A program made the position numbers and the translations under genes. From Ga0077527 sp945862135 (lineage in GTDB: Bacteria; Pseudomonadota; Gammaproteobacteria; Burkholderiales; SG8-41), in NCBI GenBank assembly GCA_964203275.1, contig CAXNMF010000001.1, positions 310,001 through 374,000 of the forward strand: 64,000 bases of DNA, in the 5' to 3' direction. The notes below the pieces were generated by a model, which ran no database searches, was not told the DNA's origin, and worked only from the letters and a program-made list of their open reading frames with translations. Position 1 is the first letter of the stretch; every line of letters begins with the position of its first letter. Below are positions 35,077 to 42,927 of the stretch, piece by piece.

Positions 35077-35448
35077 ATGATCCTGCAACGCCTGATTTCA
35101 TCCCTGATCCTCGGCACCGCACTGGCCGCGCCGGCATTTGCCGCTGAACGCGATCCTTTTGCCGGAGCGGAGTCCCTGCTGACTCCGCAGGTGTTGCTCG
35201 GTGGAATAATCACCGAAAGCGATGTCGGTCTTCTGTTTACTCACCTGCGGGCGTCGCTTTTGGCGACCTCTGAAGGGCGGGAGCCGCCACCGATACCTGC
35301 AGCATTGCATCAGCGTCTTGAGGCAGCAGGGTCTGAATTGCGAGGCCGTGGAACGCTGATCGGGCTCGTATTGTCTCAGGCCATGGAGCGCGCGGCTCTT
35401 GAAGCGTTTCGGGATTTTTCGCAGCCGATCCCTCGTAATACCGACTGA
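35077..35448 (+). CDS. Small exported protein of unknown function
   Basis: 123 residues from ATG 35077; the open frame upstream overlaps the end of thiC and is not protein-like. A signal peptide is clear (MILQRLISSLILGTALAAPA, cleavage near AFAA before ERDPFAG). The mature part of ~100 residues (LLTPQVLLGGIITESDVGLL, LRGRGTLIGLVLSQAMERAA) is probably helical and has no cysteine. I do not recognise a family. It lies between thiC and the MacA-like gene, on the same strand. Confidence 0.6.
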   Translation: MILQRLISSLILGTALAAPAFAAERDPFAGAESLLTPQVLLGGIITESDVGLLFTHLRASLLATSEGREPPPIPAALHQRLEAAGSELRGRGTLIGLVLSQAMERAALEAFRDFSQPIPRNTD

Positions 35449-35529
35449 GCACTGCCTCCAGTAGAATGACTTTCCCCTCCGCGACCGTCGTGGGTGGTTT
35501 GTTTTTTTGCCCGTCTTCGAGAGACACAC

Positions 35530-37095
35530 TTGAATAAAAAAATAATGCTGGCTGCTGGGGTGGCCGTGGTGCTGGGTATTGCCGGTGCAGCGTACTGGAT
35601 GTACGCCGGCAAGCCGGATCAACCGTCATTCCGTCTGGCTAAGCTGGAGCGCGGCGCACTGGTTGCGGCCGTTTCCGCCACTGGCACCCTGAACCCCGTG
35701 GTTTCAGTTCAGGTGGGTTCGCAGGTTTCCGGCCAGATCAAGGAAATCTTTGTTGATTACAACTCGGTGGTGAAGCAGGGTGATGTCATCGCCCGCATAG
35801 ATCCCGAATCATTTGCGCTGCGCGTCAATCAGGCGATGTCCGACCTTGAGGCCGCACGGGCAACGGCGCTGACCCAGCGCGCCAATGTGGCAGCCTTGCA
35901 GGCCGAGGTGTCCCGTGCCCAGGTTGCGCATGCCGAGACCGAGCGCGATCTGAAACGTAATCAGATGCTGGTGGAAAAAGGCTTTGTGTCGCAGGCGGCG
36001 CTGGAAAAAGCCCAGTCGGCGGTCGCCATCGCTGCCGAACAGGTTAAGACTGCACAGGCCCAGCGCGCTGTCGGTGATGCGCAGATCCGCAATGGCGAGG
36101 CACTGGTCAAACAGCGTGAGTCTCAACTTGCACAAGCCAAGGTTGATCTCGAACGAACGACCATCCGTGCGCCGGTGGACGGCATTGTCATCTCACGCAG
36201 CGTTGATGCCGGGCAGACCGTTGCCGCCAGCCTGCAGGCGCCGGTCCTGTTCCAGATCGCCCGCAACCTGACCGACATGCAGGTTGAGGCCTCCATTGAC
36301 GAGTCCGAAATCGGTCGCGTTGCGATTGGCCAGGATGCGAGCTTTACCGTCGATTCGTTCCCGGGTCGTACTTTCCGCGGCAAAATCACCCAGGTGCGCA
36401 AGGCTGCACTGGTGGTGCAGAACGTGGTCACTTATGTGGCGATCATTTCCGCCGCCAATCCCGATCTGACCCTGCTGCCGGGGATGACCACCAATGTGCG
36501 CATCACTGTTGCCAACCGGGATCAGGTGTTGCGAGTACCCAATGCCGCGTTGCGTTACCGGCCTCCAGGCGCGGCAGCTCCGTCGAAAGACGACAAGGGT
36601 TCGGCGCGGAAGGGTGCCGCCAGCGAAAGCGCAGCAGCGCCCGCGGCCGGCGGCCAGGCGCAGGCCACACGTGAGCGGCTGACCCGTGAGCTGGGCTTGA
36701 GTGCCGAACAGCAGGCCAAACTCGAGGCGATACAAAAAGCAACTGCGGACAAGATTGCGGCACTCAGCACCGACAATCCAGCGCAGCGAAAAAAGGAGGC
36801 TGGCCGGTTGCGTGCGCAATCACGTACCGAGATTGCGGCGATTCTCAACGATGAACAGCGCAAGCGCTACGAATCACTGATCGCCGAACAGCGCGGGGTG
36901 ACGACTACCCGCGGCACGGTATGGGTGATGGACGGCACGCGCGCCCCGAAGTCGGTCAATTTGCGGTTAGGCATCAGCGATGGCACTTTTACCGAACTGC
37001 TCGGAAACGAATTGAAGGAAGGCGACGAGGTCATCGTCGGTGGTGGTGCAGCGCGGGCGGAAACCAAAGGCGCTGCGCCGCGATTTGGTTTTTAA
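35530..37095 (+). CDS. MacA-like periplasmic adaptor of a tripartite efflux system, with an inserted helical segment
   Basis: About 521 residues from TTG 35530 (ATG 35545 is the alternative). It has an N-terminal membrane anchor (IMLAAGVAVVLGIAGAAYWM), a lipoyl-like half (GSQVSGQIKEIFVDYNSVVK), a long coiled-coil hairpin (ALTQRANVAALQAEVSRAQV ... VKTAQAQRAVGDAQI), the second lipoyl half (TTIRAPVDGIVISRSVDAGQ) and a beta-barrel. Unusually, ~100 residues are inserted before the last barrel strands: a Lys/Ala-rich linker and then LTRELGLSAEQQAKLEAI ... AAILNDEQRKRYESL, reminiscent of LTxxQ/Spy-CpxP helices. Two downstream genes give the ABC ATPase and permease. Confidence 0.87.
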   Translation: MNKKIMLAAGVAVVLGIAGAAYWMYAGKPDQPSFRLAKLERGALVAAVSATGTLNPVVSVQVGSQVSGQIKEIFVDYNSVVKQGDVIARIDPESFALRVNQAMSDLEAARATALTQRANVAALQAEVSRAQVAHAETERDLKRNQMLVEKGFVSQAALEKAQSAVAIAAEQVKTAQAQRAVGDAQIRNGEALVKQRESQLAQAKVDLERTTIRAPVDGIVISRSVDAGQTVAASLQAPVLFQIARNLTDMQVEASIDESEIGRVAIGQDASFTVDSFPGRTFRGKITQVRKAALVVQNVVTYVAIISAANPDLTLLPGMTTNVRITVANRDQVLRVPNAALRYRPPGAAAPSKDDKGSARKGAASESAAAPAAGGQAQATRERLTRELGLSAEQQAKLEAIQKATADKIAALSTDNPAQRKKEAGRLRAQSRTEIAAILNDEQRKRYESLIAEQRGVTTTRGTVWVMDGTRAPKSVNLRLGISDGTFTELLGNELKEGDEVIVGGGAARAETKGAAPRFGF

Positions 37096-37106
37096 AAAAT
37101 TAATAA

Positions 37107-37120
37107 AATCAATAACTTAT
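37107..37120 (+). repeat. AT-rich dispersed motif with IHF-like consensus
   Basis: AATCAATAACTTAT matches the IHF consensus WATCAANNNNTTR in its first 13 bases. The same 14-mer is present on the minus strand at 46242-46255. It lies in the short gap between the adaptor gene and the ABC ATPase gene. Confidence 0.5.
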
Positions 37121-37154
37121 TAATCATGGATTGCTGAGACATAAGCGCTGCACG

Positions 37155-37928
37155 ATGTCGATACCGCTGATTACCACACGTGATCTGGCCAAGTCCTATG
37201 CGCTCGGCGGCTTTACCGTGCAGGCGTTGCGTGGTGTATCGGTGGACATCAATGCCGGCGAATTCGTCGCGGTCATGGGGCCGTCGGGATCCGGCAAATC
37301 GACATTCATGAACCTGCTTGGATGCCTGGATACGCCTTCGAGCGGAGAGTATTTGCTTGCGGGTGACCGCGTTTCCGGCCTCGACAGCGACGCGCTGGCG
37401 ACCATCCGCAACCAGCGCATCGGATTTGTGTTTCAGAGTTTCAATCTGCTGCCGCGTACATCAGCGCTGGAAAATATCGCGCTGCCGTTGCTGTATTGCG
37501 GGGTTGGCGGCGAGGAGCGCGACCGCCGTGCGGCGGCGCGTCTTGCCGAGGTCGGTCTTGCCGAGCGGGGTCACCATCATCCTGCGCAGTTGTCGGGTGG
37601 ACAGCAGCAGCGGGTGGCGATTGCCCGTGCGCTGGTCAATGATCCCGTGCTGATCCTGGCCGATGAACCGACCGGCGCATTGGACACCCTGACCAGTTGC
37701 GAGGTGATGGCGCTTCTGCAGCAGCTGAATGCACAGGGCATGACCGTGGTGCTGGTGACTCACGAGCACGATATTGCGGAGTTTGCCAAACGTGTGATTA
37801 CTTTTCGTGACGGTCGCGTCGTCGAGGACCGGATCGTTGATCGGCCGCGCGATGCTGCAGCGCTGGCCGCGGAAATGCGTTCAGCGCAAGCGGCAGATGA
37901 GATGCGGCCGCATGAGGTGCGGGCATGA
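37155..37928 (+). CDS. MacB-type ABC transporter ATP-binding protein
   Basis: 257 residues from ATG 37155 (MSIPLITTRDLAKSYALGG). It has Walker A GPSGSGKST, Q-loop GFVFQSFNLLPRT, signature LSGGQQQRVAIARAL, Walker B LILADEPTGALD and the H-loop VLVTHEHD. It belongs to the LolD/MacB/FtsE group of exporters. In classical MacB this domain is fused to the permease; here the permease is a separate gene that overlaps this one by four bases (ATGA). Together with the adaptor at 35530 and a TolC channel it would form a tripartite pump for an unknown substrate. Confidence 0.93.
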   Translation: MSIPLITTRDLAKSYALGGFTVQALRGVSVDINAGEFVAVMGPSGSGKSTFMNLLGCLDTPSSGEYLLAGDRVSGLDSDALATIRNQRIGFVFQSFNLLPRTSALENIALPLLYCGVGGEERDRRAAARLAEVGLAERGHHHPAQLSGGQQQRVAIARALVNDPVLILADEPTGALDTLTSCEVMALLQQLNAQGMTVVLVTHEHDIAEFAKRVITFRDGRVVEDRIVDRPRDAAALAAEMRSAQAADEMRPHEVRA

Positions 37929-39157
37929 ACGTGCTGGCCAGCATCCGCATTGCGCTGCGCGCTTTGCGCATCAACAAGCTGCGCAGCGCGCTGACGATGC
38001 TCGGCATCATCATCGGTGTCGCCGCGGTGATCACCATGATCGCGGTTGGTTCCGGTGCGCAGTCGCGGATCGAGGAGCAGATCAAGGGCCTAGGTACCAA
38101 TCTGATCATCCTGATGCCGGGTTCCAGTACCAGCGGTGGCGTGCGCATGGGCGCCGGCTCGCGCAATACACTGACCGAAGAAGATGGTTATGCGATCCAG
38201 CGCGACGTGCCGGCAGTGCAGGCTTCAGCGCCGACCCTGCGTGGCACTGGGCAGGTGGTGGGTGGATCCGGCAATTGGTCGACCGTATTTTACGGGGTGA
38301 CCCCGGAATATTTTGAGGCGCGTAATTGGGTGGTTGCGCAAGGCAAGGGTTTCGAGCCGGCCGACATCGCCGGTGCGGCCAAGGTTGCGCTGCTCGGAGA
38401 TACGGTTGCGCGTAACCTGTTCGGCGATACCGATCCGATCGGGCAGGTGATTCGCATCCGCAAGGTGCCGTTTACCGTGATCGGCACTCTGGAGAAAAAA
38501 GGTCAAAGCCTGATGGGGCAGGATCAGGACGACGTGATCCTGATGCCGATTTCCACTGCGCGCAAACGTGTGCTGGGTCAAGGTGCAGGCAGGCTGCGCA
38601 CTGTGGGTTCGGTGTCGATCAAGATCCGCGATGGTGAGGACATGAAGGAGGCCGAGGGGCAGATTCGTGACCTGATGCGCCAGCGTCATCGCATCCAGCA
38701 GGATCGCGAAGATGACTTCACGTTGCGCAATCTGTCGGAAGTGCTGGCCACCCGCGAGGAGTCGAGCCGCATCATGGGGCTGCTGCTCGCCGCGGTCGCC
38801 TCGGTGTCGCTGCTGGTCGGTGGCATCGGCATCATGAACATCATGCTGGTGTCGGTGACAGAGCGAACCCGTGAAATCGGCCTGCGCATGGCGGTGGGCG
38901 CGCGCGGGCGCGACATTCTGACCCAGTTTCTGGTGGAAGCGATCACACTCGCCTTGATCGGCGGCCTGCTCGGCATTGCACTGGGTATCGGCAGTACGCT
39001 GGCCATCGGCGAGTTTGCGGGCTGGCCGATTCATCTGGGTGTCGAACCGGTGGCGCTGGCCGTGGGTTTTGCCGGGGCGATCGGTATCTTTTTTGGTTTC
39101 TACCCGGCGCGCAAGGCGTCGCGTTTGTTGCCGATCGAGGCCCTGCGTTACGAGTAG
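37925..39157 (+). CDS. MacB-type ABC transporter permease
   Basis: 410 residues with the MacB/FtsX topology. There is one membrane segment at the N terminus (LGIIIGVAAVITMIAVGSGA), a periplasmic domain of ~230 residues and three membrane segments at the C terminus (LLLAAVASVSLLVGGIGIMN, ALIGGLLGIALGIGSTLAI, ALAVGFAGAIGIFFGFYPA). The end ARKASRLLPIEALRYE is the usual signature. Co-translated with the ATPase gene. The substrate cannot be predicted. Confidence 0.92.
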   Translation: MNVLASIRIALRALRINKLRSALTMLGIIIGVAAVITMIAVGSGAQSRIEEQIKGLGTNLIILMPGSSTSGGVRMGAGSRNTLTEEDGYAIQRDVPAVQASAPTLRGTGQVVGGSGNWSTVFYGVTPEYFEARNWVVAQGKGFEPADIAGAAKVALLGDTVARNLFGDTDPIGQVIRIRKVPFTVIGTLEKKGQSLMGQDQDDVILMPISTARKRVLGQGAGRLRTVGSVSIKIRDGEDMKEAEGQIRDLMRQRHRIQQDREDDFTLRNLSEVLATREESSRIMGLLLAAVASVSLLVGGIGIMNIMLVSVTERTREIGLRMAVGARGRDILTQFLVEAITLALIGGLLGIALGIGSTLAIGEFAGWPIHLGVEPVALAVGFAGAIGIFFGFYPARKASRLLPIEALRYE

Positions 39158-39198
39158 AGCACTGCCGGAGCGGGCTGTTCGCGTAGAATGCCGACCCC

Positions 39199-40014
39199 AT
39201 GGACGCGACACTGGCACTCAAGGCATTCATCCTCGGCATCGTCGAGGGGCTTACTGAATTTCTCCCCGTTTCTTCCACCGGCCATCTGATCATTGCCGGC
39301 AGCCTGCTCGGGTTTCACGACGAAAAAGGCAAGGTTTTCGAATTGGTCATCCAGACCGGTGCGATGATGGCTGTTTGCTGGGAATTCCGCGCACGCTTTA
39401 TCGGTGTATTGCGCGGACTTGTTGCTGAAGCGCCGGCACAACGTTTTGCACTAAATCTCATCATTGCGTTCATGCCCGCGGCAGTGATCGGCCTGGCCAT
39501 CGGCGGTTTTATCAAAGGCCACCTGTTTCACGCGGTGCCTGTAGCCATCGCGCTGATCGTGGGTGGTTTCATCATTCTGTGGGCAGAGGGGCGCAATCAG
39601 ACGGCGCGCATCGACAATGTGGATGAAATGACCTGGCGGGATGCGCTGAAGGTCGGTTTTGCCCAGGCGTTTGCGTTGTTTCCGGGCGTATCCCGTGCAG
39701 GTGCGACCATTATTGGCGGCATGCTGCTCGGATTGTCGCGCCGTGCCTCGACCGAGTTCTCGTTTTTTCTGGCGGTGCCTACACTTGTGGCGGCAGGCGC
39801 TTACGATCTCTACAAGAACCGTGCACTGTTTTCTGTCGATGATCTGGGCATGTTCGGTATCGGTATCGTGACCGCATTTTTCTCGGCGTTTGCCTGCATT
39901 CGATGGCTGATGCGTTACGTCGCCAGCCACGATTTCCGGCCTTTTGCCTGGTACCGCATCGGCTTTGGCCTGTTCATCCTGATCAGTGCCTGGACCGGCT
40001 GGATCCGTTGGTGA
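39199..40014 (+). CDS. uppP: Undecaprenyl-diphosphatase
   Basis: 271 residues, multi-pass membrane protein of the UppP/BacA family. It carries both active-site motifs: EGLTEFLPVSSTGHLI (residues ~16-31) and FPGVSRAGATIIGGMLLG (residues ~160-178). It dephosphorylates C55-PP to recycle the lipid carrier for peptidoglycan and O-antigen synthesis, so it also serves the glycan genes to the left. It ends convergently with the rhodanese gene. Confidence 0.95.
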   Translation: MDATLALKAFILGIVEGLTEFLPVSSTGHLIIAGSLLGFHDEKGKVFELVIQTGAMMAVCWEFRARFIGVLRGLVAEAPAQRFALNLIIAFMPAAVIGLAIGGFIKGHLFHAVPVAIALIVGGFIILWAEGRNQTARIDNVDEMTWRDALKVGFAQAFALFPGVSRAGATIIGGMLLGLSRRASTEFSFFLAVPTLVAAGAYDLYKNRALFSVDDLGMFGIGIVTAFFSAFACIRWLMRYVASHDFRPFAWYRIGFGLFILISAWTGWIRW

Positions 40015-40030
40015 TCCGCCGGGGCTGTGC

Positions 40031-40483
40031 CTAGCCCTGCACCCAAGGCAAACCCGCGGCGCGCCAGCCGCCGACGGTACTGCGGTGACCTTGTGCGTCA
40101 CGATCACCCTCAAAACCTTCAAGCACGTTGAAACAATCCGCATAACCCGATTGCATGGCCACCATCGCAGCATTATGAGAACGCCCACCGCTGCGGCAGA
40201 TGAACAGAACGGGGGCGTCTGCAGGAACCTGTTCGGTTAACTGCTGCGCAAATGCAGGGTTCGGCCGGTTGCCGGGGTAAGTCAGCAGTTCGATTTCAAC
40301 GGCACCCGGTATGCGACCAACCCAGTCCTGTTCTGCGCGGGTGCGCACATCGACCAATCGGGCGCCTGGCAGGGATTTCCACAGTTCGAAGGCTTCGGTG
40401 GGCAGCAAGGCGCCACTGTAAGGCAAGCCCATTTGTCCTGCGCGTTCGGCTGCGATATCAAGGATGGATTTGGTATTGTTCAT
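40031..40483 (-). CDS. Rhodanese-like sulfurtransferase
   Basis: 150 residues with a single rhodanese domain: ARLVDVRTRAEQDWVGRIPG and the active-site loop FICRSGGRSHNAA, whose Cys carries the persulfide. The C-terminal FNVLEGFEGDRDAQGHRSTV, GGWRAAGLPW is typical of the small rhodaneses found in betaproteobacteria. No signal peptide. It is convergent with uppP and divergent from glnA. Function in sulfur transfer is likely; the acceptor is unknown. Confidence 0.9.
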   Translation of the reverse strand: MNNTKSILDIAAERAGQMGLPYSGALLPTEAFELWKSLPGARLVDVRTRAEQDWVGRIPGAVEIELLTYPGNRPNPAFAQQLTEQVPADAPVLFICRSGGRSHNAAMVAMQSGYADCFNVLEGFEGDRDAQGHRSTVGGWRAAGLPWVQG

Positions 40484-40526
40484 GCGGCACCCGATTTAAA
40501 GAGGTCAAGCATGGAATTTTAACCGA

Positions 40527-40549
40527 GTGCATCGCGCGCAACGATGCAC
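40527..40549. repeat. Perfect inverted repeat next to the NtrC sites
   Basis: GTGCATCG (40527-40534) and CGATGCAC (40542-40549) are perfect inverted arms around a 7-base centre. The right arm shares its TGCAC with NtrC-type site 1. It may extend the binding region or form an mRNA hairpin; no function is shown. Confidence 0.45.
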
Positions 40550-40561
40550 TATAATCGTGCA
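40545..40561 (+). promoter_or_regulatory. NtrC-binding-type site 1 of glnA
   Basis: TGCACTATAATCGTGCA fits the dyad TGCAC-N7-GTGCA of NtrC enhancer sites and is close to sites upstream of enterobacterial glnA. Its centre lies about 126 bases before the predicted sigma-54 start. Confidence 0.75.
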
Positions 40562-40574
40562 GCATCTGCTGTAC

Positions 40575-40591
40575 CGCACAATAACAGTGCA
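40575..40591 (+). promoter_or_regulatory. NtrC-binding-type site 2 of glnA
   Basis: CGCACAATAACAGTGCA fits the same dyad with one changed base (C for T at position 1). Its centre is 30 bases, about three helical turns, from site 1 and about 96 bases before the predicted start. Paired, phased sites are the usual arrangement of NtrC enhancers. Confidence 0.75.
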
Positions 40592-40652
40592 TCTTTTTGG
40601 GGCGCATGGATTAATAGCCTTTTATATTCAAAAACCTAGGCATGCACCGCCT

Positions 40653-40668
40653 TGGTACACATCCTGCT
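40653..40668 (+). promoter_or_regulatory. Sigma-54 promoter of glnA
   Basis: TGGTACACATCCTGCT has GG at 40654-40655 and GC at 40666-40667, ten bases apart as required for the -24/-12 element (consensus TGGCAC-N5-TTGCW, two mismatches). The predicted start is near 40679, about 54 bases before the glnA ATG. Confidence 0.75.
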
Positions 40669-40732
40669 CTTACCGGAGCCGGAGCAACAAACTAAACCCC
40701 TTTCAATCATTCGCAATCGTTAGGAGAGTTAG

Positions 40733-42147
40733 ATGGGAAGCACTGCCGATGTCATGAAGATGCTCAAGGACAACGAAGTCAAGTTCGTTGACCTCCGATT
40801 TACCGATACCTTGGGCAAAGAACAGCACGTGTCCGTGCCGACCAAGATGTTTGGCGACGACAAGTTCACGGACGGCCACGCGTTTGACGGCTCGTCGATT
40901 GCCGGCTGGAAGGGTATTCAGGCATCCGACATGTTGCTGATGCCGGATGCAGACAGCGCGCGCATGGACCCGTTCACCGACGAAGCGACCCTGATTCTGA
41001 CCTGTGACGTGATCGAACCTGCCGACGGCAAGGGTTACGATCGCGATCCGCGCTCGATCGCCAAGCGCGGCGAGGCTTATCTGAAATCGACCGGAATCGG
41101 CGACACCGCTTATTTCGGTCCGGAACCCGAATTTTTCGTTTTTGATTCGGTGACCTGGAAAATCGACATGTCCGGCGCTTCGGCCCGTGTGCATACTTCC
41201 GAAGCCCCCTGGTCTTCGGGTGATGACATGGACGGCGGCAACATGGGTCACCGCCCGGCGATCAAGGGCGGTTACTTCCCCGTGCCGCCGGTAGATTCGC
41301 TGCAGGACATCCGCTCAGCAATGTGTCTGGCGCTCGAAGAGCAGGGCGTGCCGGTTGAAGTGCATCACCACGAAGTGGCGGCGCCGGGCCAGTGCGAAAT
41401 CGGCACCCTGTTCTCCAGCCTGGTGAAACGTGCCGACTGGAACCAGATCCTCAAGTACACCGTGCACAACGTTGCCCATTCCTATGGCAAGACAGCTACT
41501 TTCATGCCGAAACCCATCGTTGGCGACAACGGTTCGGGCATGCACGTTCACCAGTCGCATGTGGAAAGGCGGCCAGAACCTTTTCAGCGGCAACGGTTAT
41601 GCCGGACTGTCGGAACTCGCGCTGTTTTACATCGGCGGCGATTATCAAACACGCCCGCGCGCTGAACGCGATCACCAATCCGGGCACCAACTCCTACAAG
41701 CGTCTGGTTCCGGGCTTTGAAGCGCCGATCAACCTCGCTTACTCCGCGAAAAACCGTTCCGCTTCGATCCGCATTCCGCACGTCGCCAACCCGAAAGCGC
41801 GTCGTATCGAAGTGCGCTTCCCGGATCCGACCGCGAATCCGTACCTGGCCTTCACCGCGATGATGATGGCCGGTATCGACGGCATCCAGAACAAGATTCA
41901 CCCCGGCGACGCCGTGGACAAGAATCTGTACGACCTGCCGCCGGAAGAGGCCAAGAAGGTGCCGAACGTCTGTTCGTCGCTGGACCAGGCGCTGGAATAC
42001 CTCGACAAGGATCGCGAGTTCCTGACCCGCGGTGGTGTGTTCTCGAACGACATGATCGACGCCTACATCGAACTGAAGATGGCCGAAGTCACCGCGTTCC
42101 GCATGACCACGCATCCGCTCGAGTTCCAGATGTATTACAGCCTCTGA
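40733..42147 (+). CDS. glnA: Type I glutamine synthetase, two apparent +1 frameshifts near 41558 and 41640
   Basis: ATG 40733 has AGGAG six bases upstream. The protein is plainly GlnA: GHAFDGSSIAGWKGI, YFGPEPEFFVFD, GGYFPVPPVDS, EVHHHEVAAPGQCEI, GDNGSGMHVHQS, NAITNPGTNSYKRLVPGFEA and, near the end, HPLEFQMYYSL. The frame is broken twice. HVHQS continues as MWKGGQNLFSGNGYAGLSEL only after skipping one C at 41558. FYIGG continues as IIKHARALNAI only after skipping one G near 41640. Without both bases the product has ~470 residues, the normal size. This essential enzyme of ammonium assimilation is unlikely to be truly broken. Confidence 0.95.
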
Positions 42148-42163
42148 TCGCATGTGTTGCGGC

Positions 42164-42198
42164 GAAAGGGCGGGCCGGTGCCCGCCCTTTTGTTTTTC
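42164..42198 (+). terminator. Rho-independent terminator of glnA
   Basis: AAAGGGCGGGC (42165-42175), a short GC-rich loop and GCCCGCCCTTT form a strong stem, followed by TTGTTTTT. It lies 17 bases after the glnA stop. Confidence 0.9.
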
Positions 42199-42332
42199 CG
42201 CAATGCAATTGCGACTTTTGCTTTGCTGACATAGACTTAGCCCGCTACTGTTCATGTTGCCAGTCAACCACACAGCTGTTGCTTCCGTTGGAAGTAATGA
42301 CGGCTTGCGTGCTGAATTAACCGGGGTTATTG

Positions 42333-42809
42333 ATGCGCTTGTTGATCTGTTCTCTGCTGTTGCTGGTGTGCGCAATGTCCGCGCGGGCGGAGATTTACGA
42401 GTGCGTCGACAGCAGCGGCAACAAGCGGTTTACCAACGTCAAATCCGAAGCGAGCGGCTGCAAACCGATGAATTTGCCGCCCGTTTCGAGCGTTCCTGCG
42501 CCGAAGCCGGCTGCGGCGAAGCCCAACGAAGCCCGTTCGGCCACTCCCGGGAGTTTTCCAAAAGTCGAACCTTCGACGCAGCAGCAGCGCGATGCGGGGC
42601 GTCGCAAGATTCTCGAACAGGAATTGGCCAACGAGGAGCGCTTGCTCGAGCAGGCGAAAAAAGACCTTGCAGAGCAGGAAGCAACCCGCCTTGGCAACGA
42701 ACGCAACTATCAACGCGTACTCGAACGGCTCGAGCCTTACAAGAAAAAAGTGACGCTGCACGAAAGCAACATCGCCAACCTGCGCAAGGAAATGTCCTCC
42801 CTGCGGTAG
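42333..42809 (+). CDS. DUF4124-domain exported protein with coiled coil
   Basis: 158 residues from ATG 42333 (a TTG directly before is possible). A signal peptide (LLICSLLLLVCAMSARA) precedes the DUF4124 domain, AEIYECVDSSGNKRFTNVK with a second Cys in SGCKPM. Then come a Pro/Ala-rich linker and a charged coiled coil (ILEQELANEERLLEQAKKDL and beyond). DUF4124 proteins are periplasmic; their function is unknown. Placed between the glnA terminator and ntrB, a common betaproteobacterial position. Confidence 0.8.
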   Translation: MRLLICSLLLLVCAMSARAEIYECVDSSGNKRFTNVKSEASGCKPMNLPPVSSVPAPKPAAAKPNEARSATPGSFPKVEPSTQQQRDAGRRKILEQELANEERLLEQAKKDLAEQEATRLGNERNYQRVLERLEPYKKKVTLHESNIANLRKEMSSLR

Positions 42810-42927
42810 CGTGTATTGCCGCGACGCATTCGCGTTGCGCAAGGCCTGAAATACCTGCTTATTCGATTTTGGGCCAGTTCGCTTGTGCTGGCCTGCATCT
42901 TGCTCCTGCTAAACGCAGGAATGCAAT

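Noticed and set aside
40550..40555. TATAAT as a sigma-70 -10 box for glnA
   Set aside because: The hexamer is the centre of the TGCAC-N7-GTGCA dyad, has no fitting -35 (GTGCAT at the right distance) and lies 180 bases from the gene. The sigma-54 element at 40653 explains the promoter better, although a second start is not excluded.
41552..41645. Genuine pseudogenisation of glnA
   Set aside because: The reading is otherwise perfectly conserved on both sides, the promoter region is intact and the gene is essential for nitrogen assimilation.
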